Shown: in pieces, positions 53,110 to 64,000 of the stretch
How the letters are laid out: every line of letters starts with the position of its first letter
How positions within the stretch are numbered: the stretch's first letter is position 1
From: Monosiga brevicollis MX1
Taxonomy: Eukaryota; Opisthokonta; Choanoflagellata; Craspedida; Salpingoecidae
Assembly: GCF_000002865.3 (NCBI RefSeq)
Contig: NW_001865065.1
Coordinates: 209,690 to 273,689, forward strand
DNA length: 64,000 nucleotides
Reading direction: 5' to 3'
Translations under genes and position numbers: made by a program
The notes under the pieces: model-generated
The model's database searches: none
The model's input: the letters and a program-made list of their open reading frames with translations, nothing else
What the model was told of the DNA's origin: nothing

Positions 53110-54638
53110 TCACGGGGTGGGTTCGAGGTGGAAGACGGCAGCAACCTGGCCACTGCCTAAACACTCTTCGCCATTGTAGATGACGGCTTGCTGGCCCACA
53201 CAAACACCGTGTACGGGCTCAAATGGTTGCACAATGCAAGGTGGAGCTGATTGATCTGTGAGAGTGCTTAAGGCGGTGCAAGCTCGAGCCCATCGTGCAG
53301 CCTGCGTTTGACCAGGGGCGTGACCTGACACCTGCCACAAGGATAGATCCGTGAAGAACTGCTCTTCTGCCTGCGCAGGCGTGCCCTTGATTGAGTCGAA
53401 CGGGCCTGGCAAGGGCCCCACAGCACAGGGGTGCAGCTGCCCACGATGGCGAATGCGCACATGTAGGTTCGCCTCAACGTCCTGGGGCGGGGGATGGGTC
53501 CAGTGCACATTGCTGAGGGCAAAGGCACGAGCATGCAAGCAGGGGTGGTGCAGCCCTTCGACCACATAGGCAGCACCAGCCGTCATGTCTTTCCCAGCCA
53601 CATAACAGCGGACAGGCTGGCCATCCAGCCGGGCTGATTGACCGAATGTTATCACGTTGAGATCGGTGACGGGTCCAAGTTGTCGACCAGACTCGAGATG
53701 AACAAAGACGCCGGGTCGCGGTGGCAAGTATTGTTGCACCAAAGCGCCGAAGCGCCGTTTGCCCACAAAGCACAAGCCCATAGACTCACGTTGACCTGCG
53801 ACATCAGAAAATCCGGCAGCGGCGGCCAGGGCCTTGACGCGGTCCTTGGTGAGGTGGCCGAGGGGGAAGGCGGCGTGGCGCAGGACGTGAACGGGCAGGC
53901 CAGCCAAAAAGTAAGACTGGTCCTTGTTGTCATCACAGCCGCGGAGAAGGCGGGGCATATCCGGCTCGCGCTCATCCACACGGGCATAATGGCCCATGGC
54001 CACGCGATCAGCACCGAGCTGGTCTCGAGCAAAATGATAAAAGGCATCAAACTTGATGTGCCGGTTGCAGAGAATGTCTGGATTGGGCGTGGCACCGGCT
54101 GCTAGCTCATCCAGCATAACCCTATCCGCATTGAGCAGAGAGGGATGAGGAGGGCGTACGGATTAAGACGCCAAAGTACAAAGCAATGCTGGTGGACGTA
54201 CTGAAAGACGCTGTGCCAATATTCCTGGACAAAGTCGACGCGCTTGCACGGAATGCCAAGACGCTGAGCAATGTCCTGCACGTGGCGCCAATCGCCTTCG
54301 GCTGTGCAAACGCCCGTTTCGTCCAGCTCATCCCAGGTGCGCATGAATACGCCCGTCACCTCGTGACCTGCAATATCACTCAGGTGGTCAGCCATGGTGA
54401 GGCTACGAAGAAGATGTGGCACCCGGTGAAGGTCCACAGGACTGCCGATTTCAGAGCGAAACGCGCCAAGAGGCCACCCACTCCACACACCTTGCTGCTT
54501 GAGCAAATGAGCCGTCAAGGTGCTATCAACACCCCCTGACATGCCAACCACATAATGCAAGTGCCGGCCTCCTCGACCCATGAACCACCACGGCGCCGCC
54601 ACGGCCCGCACGGCCACCCTCCGCCACGGCCGAGCCAT
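53110..54638 (-). CDS. TRMU: Mitochondrial tRNA-specific 2-thiouridylase
   Basis: MnmA/MTU1 enzyme that sulfurates wobble U34 of mitochondrial tRNAs. ATG 54638 starts a strongly basic presequence (MARPWRRVAVRAVAAPWWFM), then the ATP-pyrophosphatase P-loop VGMSGGVDSTLTAHLLKQQG. After an intron come VTGVFMRTWDELDETGVC and RHVQDIAQRLGIPCKRVDFV. The main exon from about 54117 holds AGATPNPDILCNRHIKFDAF with the first catalytic Cys, RVAMGHYARVDE, DDNKDQSYFLAGLP, and the second catalytic Cys in SMGLCFVGKRRF. The central and C-terminal beta-barrels follow (PGVFVHLESGRQLG, GKDMTAGAAYVVEGLHHPCL) and the protein ends TGA 53110. All active-site residues are present and length (about 430 aa) fits TRMU. 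A fitting companion to ELP3, which modifies the neighbouring carbon of cytosolic tRNA U34. Confidence 0.96.
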
Positions 54639-54804
54639 CCCCGAAACGGCTGACAAGTTATGATGACATTTGAGTATGAAAATGGCTGACAAATTCATTA
54701 TTGTCAGATGTTTATCATCACTGTCTTCGGTTTTCTCGTAATCTCTTTTTGACCATGAACAACACCATGCTGCTGTACCAGGTCCGCCCCTTTTCCTTCT
54801 GTCT

Positions 54805-54892
54805 CTGTTGTCTCTGTCTCTCTGTCTCTGTCTCTCTGTCTCTCTGTCTCTCTGTCTCTCTGTCTCTCTGTCTCTCTGTCTCTCTGTCTCTG

Positions 54893-54925
<33 letters not shown>

Positions 54926-55030
54926 TCTCTCTTCTCTCTTCTCTCTTCTCTCTTCTCTCTCTCTTCTCTCTTCTCTCTTCTCTCTTCTCTATTCTCTGAC
55001 CAAACCAATTCATCTCTCTTCTCTCTTCTC
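54805..55030. repeat. (CTCTGT)n and (CTCTTCT)n pyrimidine repeats
   Basis: A CTCTGT-type tract (54805-54905) grading into CTCTTCTCTCTTCT (54906-55030) on the plus strand, between TRMU (-) and the SH2 protein gene (+). Pyrimidine is on the sense strand of the SH2 gene. Confidence 0.95.
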
Positions 55031-55313
55031 ACTCTCTCGCGGACTTGATACTGAGCTCAGGTGCGAAATTCTTATTTTTCTTCTCACTTCTCTGGTCGTC
55101 GAACGTGAAAGGTGGCGCCGTGCTAGATTTGCAGAGGCGGTAGCACACGCGTGTGTCAAGGCACGCCTGCAGTAGTGGTGGCGGTTGAAGATATTTGGCA
55201 GTGGCGGTCGACGCCATCGTGCGCATTACCTGGCGGCACCTGCCTCTCGACGCGTTTGAATCGGACCTCGTCAGGTTTGCGGCAGTCGCATCTCTCCTCG
55301 TGCACACAGCAGG

Positions 55314-56572
55314 ATGCGCAGCCACTCGTGCGTGCTCGCGATGGCGATTGCCCTGGCCGTGGCGGTTCAGCACGTCTCGGCGTTTAAGTATACAGAGCAG
55401 GAACCCGAAGTTGGATCTAGCGCAGGCCTAGCGATTGGCCTAGGTCTGGGTCTCGTCTTGACCGTGCTTCTCGCCGTGCTCTGCGCCGGCAAGAAGCCCA
55501 AAGATCAACCACAGGTCCTGCAAAGCGTGGCTGTTTCTGCGGTTGGTAGACTTTTTTGGCTCTTTTCGCCTTGAGCGTCGTGTTTGGTCCTGTTTCGTTT
55601 TTCGGCGATCGGCACTCGTTCTGTCACTTTGCGCTTGCTCACGCCCATGCACCTTTTTTTTAAAAAACTTTTCGTCTCTTTTTTTCCAGCCCGCAGTCGA
55701 ATCTGGTCGCATCTCCATGTCCAAGGTGAGCACAAACATGGATGTCGAAGACAAGCCTCAAACTGACTTTGATCACATGGACGAGGATGCCATTATCAAC
55801 GCACGCATGGACGCCAAAACTGCGGTACGAATGGTTTTCCCTTGATCTTTCGAGCACGCATGCAACCGCACACATACAACCGAGAGGAGAGGCACACCAT
55901 GATCATACGTTACTGGACCAGTTCAAGGGCCTCTTTTCACATGCACTCCCCCCCCCCCCTCTTTATCCCATCGCATCATCATTTTAATTCGCACATCTCA
56001 CGATTGTCCACCACACAGACAATGGCTGGTGCAGGGTCCGGGATGGCGGCTGCCATGAGTTTGAGTGCGAGTAGCCAACCTTGGTTACACCATGCCACGC
56101 GGCGCAAAGAGGCAGAAGACTTGCTTCGCGAAGAAGCTCTTCGGGCGCAGGAAAGCGGCATTTTTCTCGTTCGGGCCAAGAAAGAAGACCAGGGCCAATA
56201 TGCGCTTGACGTGGCTTGGTTGGATGAATCTTCCGGCCAGGCCGTTGTCGGGCATCACCTTATTGCGCGCTCCTCCAACGGTACCTTTGAATTGGACGAA
56301 CAGGTGGGCTTCCCACCTCGCTCAGGCCCTTCGATGTTTAGGCTTGAGCTCGGTGCGCTTTACTCACACTACCTTTTTTTTCTTTCATGCTGTCATGGCC
56401 GGGTGATACGAAGGCATACGAACATTGCCCCTCCCTCGAGTCTTTGATCGAGTACATGATGAAAAGCAACAACAAGTTTTTCCACAAAGCCTTGACGCGC
56501 TACATTCCAGCTCCACAGGGCGACAATAATCAATCATCCACGCGTCGCGGTGACATCCAGTCAGCGGCGTGA
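55314..56572 (+). CDS. Single-pass membrane protein with cytoplasmic SH2 domain
   Basis: Four phase-0 exons: 55314-55514, 55690-55824, 56019-56303 and 56414-56572, 259 aa. The N terminus is a signal peptide (MRSHSCVLAMAIALAVAVQH), then only about 18 residues before a TM helix (GLAIGLGLGLVLTVLLAVLC), so the ectodomain is nearly absent. The cytoplasmic part has an acidic linker (DFDHMDEDAIINARMDAKTA) and an SH2 domain: W-HHATRRKEAEDLLREEAL, SGIFLVRAKKED with the phosphotyrosine-binding Arg in FLVR, YALDVAWL, GHHLIARSSNGTFEL, and YEHCPSLESLIEYMMKS. It ends with a short polar tail. It would tether a phosphotyrosine reader to a membrane. It could also be a type III-like anchor if the first hydrophobic stretch is not cleaved. 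Partners unknown; the convergent neighbour is a receptor with phosphotyrosine-type repeats. Confidence 0.87.
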
Positions 56573-57449
56573 GAGTGCTGCTTTCCCCTCCCAACTCAAG
56601 GCAGGGTACTGCACACCCCGCGGATTGCTGAAGCGCTTTGGGCCAGCCTGCCTTTGCAGGGTGACGAAAACTATGTTTTGATGGCCGCTCTACAAAGATC
56701 TTGCTTTTTTTTTCCCTGTTTGTGTACGGTTCATGAAAGTCGGCACGCGAGTCGTGCCTTTCCTGCAGTTGCCCCGGGTCTCAGTGATACGTTGGTGCAC
56801 GGCGCCGTGGCTCCAGACCTCTAAACGGCGTTTTGCTGCTCTGCCTCTGCAACGTCTGCCATAGCCGAGCGCTTTGTCCTGCCCTCTCTTGAACTTTGGT
56901 TTTGACCACTCCCCATCTTTAGAGATAAAATTCAAAGTTTAACTTAACATCCGGATGTAAACTCGAAAAAAAGTCAGAAGCAAGTCGTAAATACTTGACA
57001 TGGCACGTCGTCACATTGCATCGAAGAGGTTTTGGAGACGACGTCGAAACCTAGACTTTGGCCTTCGTGATCTGATAAAAATGACCTACAGTGTCCATGC
57101 GAATAATCTTTTTCTCTTCACAACAAGAATCTCTAAAAATCTCGAACTCTGAGTGTTGTCTGAGAGCTGGATCGATCTGCTGGACAAGTAGGAAACATCA
57201 AATTCAACGACTGTGTCATGTTCGTTTCAATTGATACCGGGACCGGCAAAAAACGAGCAGACGAAAAAACAAAAGATGAAACCGCGAGAAGAAAAGCTTG
57301 GCTTTTGCGAGGCGGCAACGTAGAGACCATTAAAAAAACAAGAAAAAAAATTGTTCAAAAAACAAACCAAAATGTCGGAAAAATAAAAGCAAAACTTTAA
57401 AGTACAAGAGAAGGCCAGCGTTCAAGTTATGGTGTTTAATACTGGGCAC
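56573..57449. other. Convergent 3' interval, no gene
   Basis: Nothing protein-like supported. It is A-rich towards 57240-57400. No GA/CT repeat. Confidence 0.65.
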
Positions 57450-60400
57450 TTATGCAGGCGATACAGGCTGTGTCAAGGTATGGCCCACGATGTCGGCCGT
57501 TTGCGAAAGGTGCTGAACCAGTGCCTCAAGTGTGGTGCACGGTTTGGTTGTTGCTGACCCGTTGATTTGCCAAGCACCCGTCGGGCCTCGCTCGAGCACA
57601 TGATGTTCCCCCTTGCCACCCGAGAGGGCGAGGGAGAGGACGTACTGTTGAGTACCCTTGCGAGCACGTACCAAGAATGTACCAGCTTCGCCACCAGCTC
57701 GTGTGAGCATGCTGTCGGCTTCGGTACGGGAGAGAGCCCCGTGAACATAGCGCCGGGTATCCTGGCTCCAGTGCTGCACGGCAGCGGGAGGCCGCGAAGG
57801 CATGGGTGGAAGACTTGGGCCAGCGCCACGATCCTGTCCTTGAACTTCGTACAACTCCTCTGTCAATGCCGCCAGTTCGCCAGAGCGCTCAGTGCGATCG
57901 TGCGCCGCAAAGCCGGGCTTGGCATCCTCCACGCCCTCATAAATGTCGTCGGTCGACATTTGGAATCCTGTCGGGACTTGCCCACGCGGCGTGTGAGCCG
58001 TGGCCATGTCCTCGTACACATCATCGGTGCCACCCACGCCGCCAAACGAGCTCATTGTGGTCGGAGGCGCGTCAATTTTGCCCTGCGCGAGGTAAAGCTC
58101 CTCGGTAGCCGCAGCCAGCTCACCCGTGCGCTCGCTGCGATCGTGCGACGCAAAGCCGGGCTTGGTTACCTCCACCCCGTCGTACACGTCCTCGGCCGTG
58201 TGCACAAATGGTGCAATCACGGGGGCTGCCTTGGGTTCAGCCACATCATCGGTGCCACCCACGCCGCCAAACGAGCTCATTGTGGTCGGAGGCGCGTCAA
58301 TTTTGCCCTGCGCGAGGTAAAGCTCCTCGGTAGCCGCAGCCAGCTCACCCGTGCGCTCGCTGCGATCGTGCGACGCAAAGCCGGGCTTGGTTACCTCCAC
58401 CCCGTCGTACACGTCCTCGGCCGTGTGCACAAATGGTGCAATCACGGGGGCTGCCTTGGGTTCAGCCACCGTGTCGTAGGTGTCCTCTTCCATAGGCACC
58501 GGTAAAGGCACAGGTTGCGGAGCAGGCGCTGGCTCAATCTTGCCCTGTGCCAAGTAGAGCTCCTCGGTGGCCGCAGCCAGCTCACCCGTGCGTTCACTGC
58601 GATCGTGCGACGCAAAGCCGGGTTTAACGGTCTCCACCCCGTCGTACACGTCCTCGGCCGTGTGCACAAATGGTGCAATCACGGGGGCTGCCTTGGGTTC
58701 GGCCACCGTGTCGTAGGTGTCCTCTTCCATAGGCACCGGTAAAGGCACAGGTTGCGGAGCAGGCGCTGGCTCAATCTTGCCCTGTGCCAGGTAGAGCTCC
58801 TCGGTGGCCGCAGCCAGCTCACCCGTGCGCTCACTGCGATCGTGTGATGCAAAGCCACGGCTTGACAGCCTCAAAGCCGTCGTACACATCGTCGGCCGTG
58901 TGCACAAAGGGGAGGGCGAATCATGGGAGCAGCCTTGGACTAGGGCATGTGTCGTATGTTTCCTCGCTCGTCCCCAATGTCCAAATATCCACCCTGCTCG
59001 TCGGTCGACGAGGTGTTGTTGTGTGTGTTAAAGCCGGTGCGTGAGTCCACACCCTCGTATGTCTCCTCACCGGAGAGCATGAAGGTCGTGCTGCTGCTGC
59101 TGCCGCCAGCATTGTTGACTCGCGTCCCGGACGGGCTCGCCACACCCTCGTACGTTTCCTCAGCACTGGGTGTGAACGCCAGCGCCCCCTGTGAAGGTGG
59201 GACCGGTACGGCACGAGGCTTCTTGTTGAGCTTGGTGTTGTCGTAGATGTCCTCCTCCTCAACAACAACCTTGTCGTCCTTATACTCAGTCTCATCGATG
59301 CGCACCAATACGCCATTAATGTAATGATACTTGGCGTTGTCCTCTGGCTTCGGGGCAGGGTCGTGCATGCCAGCTAGGAGGCGAGACATTTCATCTTCCT
59401 TGTCGCGGCGGCACTTGAACCACCAAATGACAAACACCACCACAAACAGAAGGACAAAGATGCCCACGCCAAGGCCAATGGCAGCGCCGGTCGAGAGACG
59501 GCCGGAGCCCGAAGCGGCCACATTGACGGGTGGGCAGGTACTACCAGTCGTAACAGGGTCCGAGTTCATGGATAACCGTAGATTCCTGAAGATGGCGGAC
59601 GCAGCACGGAGCCGGATGGCCAGACTACCCTGACTGGAGAAATTGCCAAAGGCAATCGTGGTGTTTGCAGCCCGATTGCAAGGAACCACGACACGAATTG
59701 TCACCAAGGAATCGTCGTTGGAGGTCTGCGCGTAATCCACCGCCTTCAAGTCGAAAAAGCTCGACGCATTAATGAACGTGGTAAAGTCGTAGTACTGATT
59801 CGTCAGGAACAATTCCAGTATTGCCGCGTAGAAGGCACGATGACCTTCAGCCGTATTGAACGTGGTCGGCGCAACGTTTGACAGGAGGTATGTCGCGCTG
59901 ACTTCAACTTGGTTGTCCTCCAGCTCGCGGGTCGGTGCAGCCAGCACCAGCACAGTTCGGTACACCCAGTCGTTTGTATTGCCACTGCTGTCTGTCACAC
60001 TGAAAGTCACATTGTACACTCCCGGAACGGCCGTGTTGGGTAGTGTCAGGACCGTCAGGTTCGCGGTCAGATTCCCGTCAACTCCGTCGACAGCCGTCAC
60101 CCCGACTAGCGCATCAGCCTCGGTCCAGTTGGCCAGATAGGCGAGTGTGATGTTGGGATCCGATGCCACCGTAACGTTGGGCGCAGCCCAGTCTGCCACG
60201 GTTACCAGTCGCTGAAACTCACGGGTGTTGCCGTTCAAATCAGCGGTTGAGTACAGCAGAAAATAGCTTGAACCGACGGGCGCGGACGGATTGAGGGTTC
60301 CGAGTACGCTGGCCTGGGCCTCACTGCCGCAGAACGAATCGTTCACGGCAGCAGCCAACTCCGCTGCTGTCTGTCGTGCATCCACTAGACGCTGTTCGGC

Positions 60401-63400
60401 CACAGACGCTGCTGCCGATGCCCCTGCTGTCGCAGCAGCGCCAGCAGCAGTCGAGAGTAAGCCGCGCGTTGCGGCGTTGAACAGCAAGCAATTGTTGGCG
60501 ACCGTTAACACTTCAAAAGCTTCGGTGGCACCGGCAGCCGCGGCGTCGGCTTCCCAAAGCACGAAAGCGGCGTGGGCCAGGCGGGCCAAAGTGCCGTTGG
60601 TCACGGCATTGAGATTGTAGAGCGTCACTGAGGAGCGGCAGCTTACGTCACCATCCAAGATGTCGAGCGCGTAGGAGCATGCAAGATAAGGAAGTTCCCA
60701 GGCCTCAAAGTCAGTGAGAGCAAGGCCTGGACAATCCACCTCGTTGATAACATCGGGTTCCACATAGGTGTACGTTTCCGAGCCGCCGCGCACCTTGTTT
60801 AGCGTCACGCGCTGGCTCAGAACGCGAACTTGCGGTGCAATGGTATCCTCGATCGTCACTGTCCGGTATGTCTCACTGGCTTCATTGGAGGTGGCATCAG
60901 TCGCCGTGTACCCAATGCGGTAGGTGGTTCCGGCGCTGACGGCCGTGTTCACAAAGCGGGGGTCAGTCGGCCTGGGGTGTCGTACTGCCAAGCGATAGTC
61001 GTCCAGCAGGCAGTAGGGGACTGTGACCTCGACGGCACACGACAAAGTCACGTCTTGAATGCCGGTGGGCATGTCAAGCTCCAGCTCCTCCGAAGATGCC
61101 TCATAGCAACGCAGGCCAGTGCCAGAGCGCACACACGGGTAGGTCTTGTTCTCCACACTGACAATATCTTTCATGCCAACCGGCTGGCCCAGACCCGTCA
61201 AGGCCACTTGAACGCCGGGTTGGTAGGGTAGTGTCACATTCGGTCCAGGCACCACACAACTGAACGAGTAGTATGATGGTCGTACATTGGGCCGGGAGCG
61301 GCATTGCAATTCGTCACCTACCACGGGCCAGTTGGAGGCCGGCAGCGTGCAGTCGAAAAGGCGTGGGCTATCCTCCGGTTCGGGAGCAAGGGGCCCCGAG
61401 ACGAGGGCAATGCTGGATACACGCACGTCACCCGTAATGTCAAGATCCTGGCCATCCAATGCCGTGGCTCCAGGGTCAACGTAAACAAAGCCACCCTCCC
61501 AAGTGCTGGAGGCTTGGCCACGCACCGCCACAGTCGGGGGGACGAGGTCCACGATGGTGAGCTGACGCTGAAACTGGTTTTGATTGCCAACGTTATCACG
61601 GACGCTAAAGTCGATGTAGTATTGCGTGCCAGCAGGCACGCTTTCGTTGACGCGCGTCAACTCAATCTCAACGGTCATAAATTTGCTTGCGGTCGAGTAG
61701 GCCGCTGTGCTGGCTGCAGACAAGTCCAAGAACTGACCGTCATAGTCGCCGTTGCTGAGGTCCCAGCCCACGAACGACACTCCACCTGCAGTCATATTCA
61801 AAGCGCAAGGCACACACGACTTGGCGCGCGGGATGGGGCACGTCTCACAGTTTTCGTCACCAGCAAAGCCTGCCTCAGGCACGAAGCGCAAGCGGGGGAT
61901 GATGCTGTATGCAAAATGCAGCGCATTTCGCCTGGTCACGGCAGCCACCGATAGATTTGTCCAGGTGTCCTCCAGCGCCGACTCGCGGTACTGCCAATAG
62001 CCATGATCATCGTTCAGCCCGATAATGGCCAATCCCAGATCATAGTGTGCATCCATGCTCGTATCGTCCGGATCGGTCACAACAGAACGACCATGCGGGA
62101 CAATGGGCGCGCACAGACGCGTCGCACTTCCGGTTGAGGCTGCAGAGTACTGTAGAACCAGCACTCGGTTCATGATGCCGCGCGCACCGTCAAGAACTAG
62201 CTCACGATCGACAAACTGGCCAAAGACACTGCCCGAAGGTGTACCATGCTTGGACGTGAGGTCGCCAGCAGCGCAGCCCAGTTGAGCATCATAGGTCCCA
62301 CAGATGGAGGCCGCGTTGATCTCATCTGGATTGAAGACAGTGGTGAGTGATGCTGGGTTATCACATGAGGTAGCATCGCCAATGTACCAGGCCGTCAAGA
62401 TGGACGCGTCAGTCAGTGACAGGCGCACTGAAATCTGAAGCTCGGATAAGACGTCATCGTACAAGGGCTCAAAAACCACCTCGCCAGTGAATGGCGCTTC
62501 AGCATCGTCAAAGACGGCGTGTGCACCGGGTTGCGTTACAAAAGCTGGGTCACCGCCGGCCACGGTAGCAGCAGGGCGCAAGTTGGCACACACAAAAGGC
62601 TTGTTGCGATAAGCCTCGTAGGGTGCGGCAAGGATAGCCGAACCAAGGAGCGTGAATGCGCGGCCCGCCACGGTGGCTGGACCGTAGAGGGACAAGAAGC
62701 GGTCAGTGTAAACGTGTTGCATCTCGACCAAGTCTTCAGCCGTGGTGAAGCGGCCGGAAAAATCACCGATGGCGCAGTTGTCATCCGATTGAAAGCGCAG
62801 GCTACTGCAGGTAGCCTTGGCAAAGGGGTTATACATGTTGCCGCCCGTAGAGCACGTCAGCTCAACCACGTCATCTGCGTTGGCTTGCGCCAATGCCCCC
62901 GCCTGCAAAATCTGCAGACGGTCAATGCCAGCGAGGTCGTACGCATCCAGCTTGATCTGAAGGGGGGCCATGGGGCCATTCTGGGACATGGTCACATTGA
63001 CGGTGATGCCCGACTGCACGACGACACCGTAGGCCACGCGGTCCTGCAAAGGCGTCAGGGTGCCGCAAGCCACGCGTGAGCTGGCTGCAAAGTCGTTGTA
63101 CACGACAATGCTTTTGCCAGCCAATTCGGTCCAGGGCAGGTTCATGTCCGTGAACGAATACCGGTGGCGTCCCCTTGTCAAGCTGGTTAGATACCCATGC
63201 TTGCCACTCATGTCTCCGTAGCCACAGGTAGTGTGCGTTGCATCCTGACCCGGCGTACACTCGGCTGCGCCTGTTTGCGCCCAGACGTCCCTGGCCTGAG
63301 CGCAACCGCAATCGCCGTTTGCCTCGTTCAGGGACCACGCAACACTCCCACCCGAGACGCGCTGGGTCAGGTCCAGCGTCACGAAGACTTCATCCGTGGT

Positions 63401-64000
63401 CCAGAAGCGCGGGCGGCTAAAGTGAGCCACGCCGGCCACGGAGCCATGGAGCTTTGCACTGATGGTATCGTAGGGCCCAGTGGCGCGAATGTTAGCGCAG
63501 CTGATTTTGGCAGTGCCGCTGTTTACGAGAGCCAAAGCGCGGCCCACAATACTGTGCTGGCCGAAGAGCGTGATGTCGTTATCCACCAGGCTCATGCTGG
63601 CCACGTACTTTCCGATATCAGAGTTGTACACGGGGGTGGAGAAGCTGCCGTGTTTGCCTCGCAAATCACCGGCCGCGCAAGCGCTGGGTACCGACTGACT
63701 GCAGCTCCCGGTTCCGGCACCCGTGGGCGCGAATACATCGCCCGTATCCGCGCACATGGCCGTCGAGAGACCAGCGCCGTCAGCCAGTGTCGCCACGGCT
63801 GTCTCGACCACGCGCAGGCCGGCATTGGTGTATGTCCACGACCCACTGGCCACGTACATTTCCGCGGACACGCTCACGGGGTTTGTGGGGCCGTCTTGCG
63901 TAAACGTGACCAATCCTCGGACGTTGCCCAGGTCAAAGTAGGCCTCGGCTACGCGTGGCATCGGGGCCTCAACCAGCAGAGGCGCACACTGCACCGTGCT
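57450..64000 (-). CDS. Receptor with SOD-like ectodomain repeats, TM, tyrosine repeats and SH2 (partial, runs off edge)
   Basis: Open from the right edge to about 58945, then again to TAA 57450. The ectodomain has about four degenerate Cu/Zn-superoxide-dismutase-like modules (e.g. VRGLVTFTQDGP, CAAGDLRGKHGS, ITLFGQHSIVGRALALV, SCANI); the HxH metal ligands appear lost. Next are Ig/HYR/DUF5011-like modules (VPPTVAVRGQASSTWEGGFV, VYNVTFSVTDSSGNTNDW). TM (AIGLGVGIFVLLFVVVFVIW) is at about 59417-59492. The cytoplasmic tail has many YxxV/I-type sites (EDIYDN, EETYEGV twice) and then 225-237-bp tandem repeats with ELYLAQ, DTYDTV and DVYDGV. The C terminus is an SH2 domain (WSQDTRRYVHGALSRTEADS, GTFLVRARKGTQQYVLSL). 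At 58840-58975 the frame shifts several times relative to the repeats. The two halves are probably one gene. Confidence 0.82.
57890..58860 (-). repeat. Coding tandem repeats of 75-79 aa with tyrosine motifs
   Basis: About five head-to-tail copies of a unit starting PGFASHDRSERTGELAAATE and containing EELYLAQGK, EEDTYDTV (A-type) or DAPPTTMSSFGGVGG (B-type), and AEDVYDGVE. A units are 237 bp, B units 225 bp. Neighbouring copies are nearly identical at DNA level, implying recent duplication or gene conversion; the last copy (PGFAAHDRTERSGELAALTE) is diverged and leads into the SH2 domain. The first copy, at 58840-58975, is the disrupted one. Confidence 0.93.

Noticed and set aside
57567-58742. 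Plus-strand open frame of about 300 codons antisense to the tyrosine repeats
   Set aside because: Mirror of the near-identical repeats on the minus strand, which carry clear SH2 and tyrosine motifs.
1-64000. tRNA genes, rRNA, CRISPR arrays, riboswitches, LTR or capsid-bearing elements
   Set aside because: I looked for cloverleaf-like, repeat-spacer and integrase/reverse-transcriptase-like signals and saw none.

Overview
The window is nuclear DNA of a compact, intron-rich eukaryote. Introns are short (about 50-250 bp) GT-AG introns, and there is no operon structure. A receptor tyrosine kinase (RTK) with a beta-helix ectodomain, a membrane-anchored SH2 protein and a receptor carrying both tyrosine repeats and its own SH2 domain all lie here. 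With the flower, TRMU, ELP3 and ECSIT orthologs this points to a choanoflagellate, most likely Monosiga or a close relative. The species name is inference; the phosphotyrosine genes and gene structure are visible.

I support 20 protein-coding genes. From left to right: a gamma-glutamyltransferase (-), a short unknown ORF (+), a proline-rich protein (+), an EXD3/Mut-7-like 3'-5' exonuclease (-), a bubblegum-type acyl-CoA synthetase (+), an HxxxDG acyltransferase (-), an SLX9-like ribosome biogenesis factor (+), a cyclin K/T-like cyclin (-), an RMDN/FAM82 protein (+), a secreted FG-GAP propeller protein (-), the beta-helix RTK (+), the complex I assembly factor NDUFAF1/CIA30 (-), a two-pore channel with an EF-hand and a C-terminal SH3 domain (+), a Na+/Ca2+ exchanger (+), ELP3 (-), ECSIT (+), an unassigned secreted protein (+), a flower/TVP18-type membrane protein (-), mitochondrial tRNA 2-thiouridylase TRMU (-), a single-pass SH2 protein (+), and a receptor running off the right edge (-). 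The short unknown ORF at 4190 is listed too but is only weakly supported and is not counted among the 20.

Genes alternate strand almost strictly, giving paired divergent promoters and paired convergent ends. Every divergent interval holds a GA/CT-type microsatellite, usually with the pyrimidine strand as the sense strand of the nearer gene; the convergent intervals hold none. Two 50-N assembly gaps sit next to long G runs (33384-33433 inside the two-pore channel gene, 47489-47538 upstream of the unassigned secreted protein).

Functional themes are phosphotyrosine signalling (RTK, two SH2 membrane proteins, an SH3-bearing channel), calcium handling (two-pore channel, Na+/Ca2+ exchanger, flower-like protein) and mitochondrial/tRNA housekeeping (NDUFAF1, ECSIT, RMDN, TRMU, ELP3). 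The most novel-looking items are the two-pore channel plus EF-hand plus SH3 architecture, and the receptor that joins degenerate Cu/Zn-superoxide-dismutase-like repeats to tandem tyrosine repeats and a C-terminal SH2 domain.
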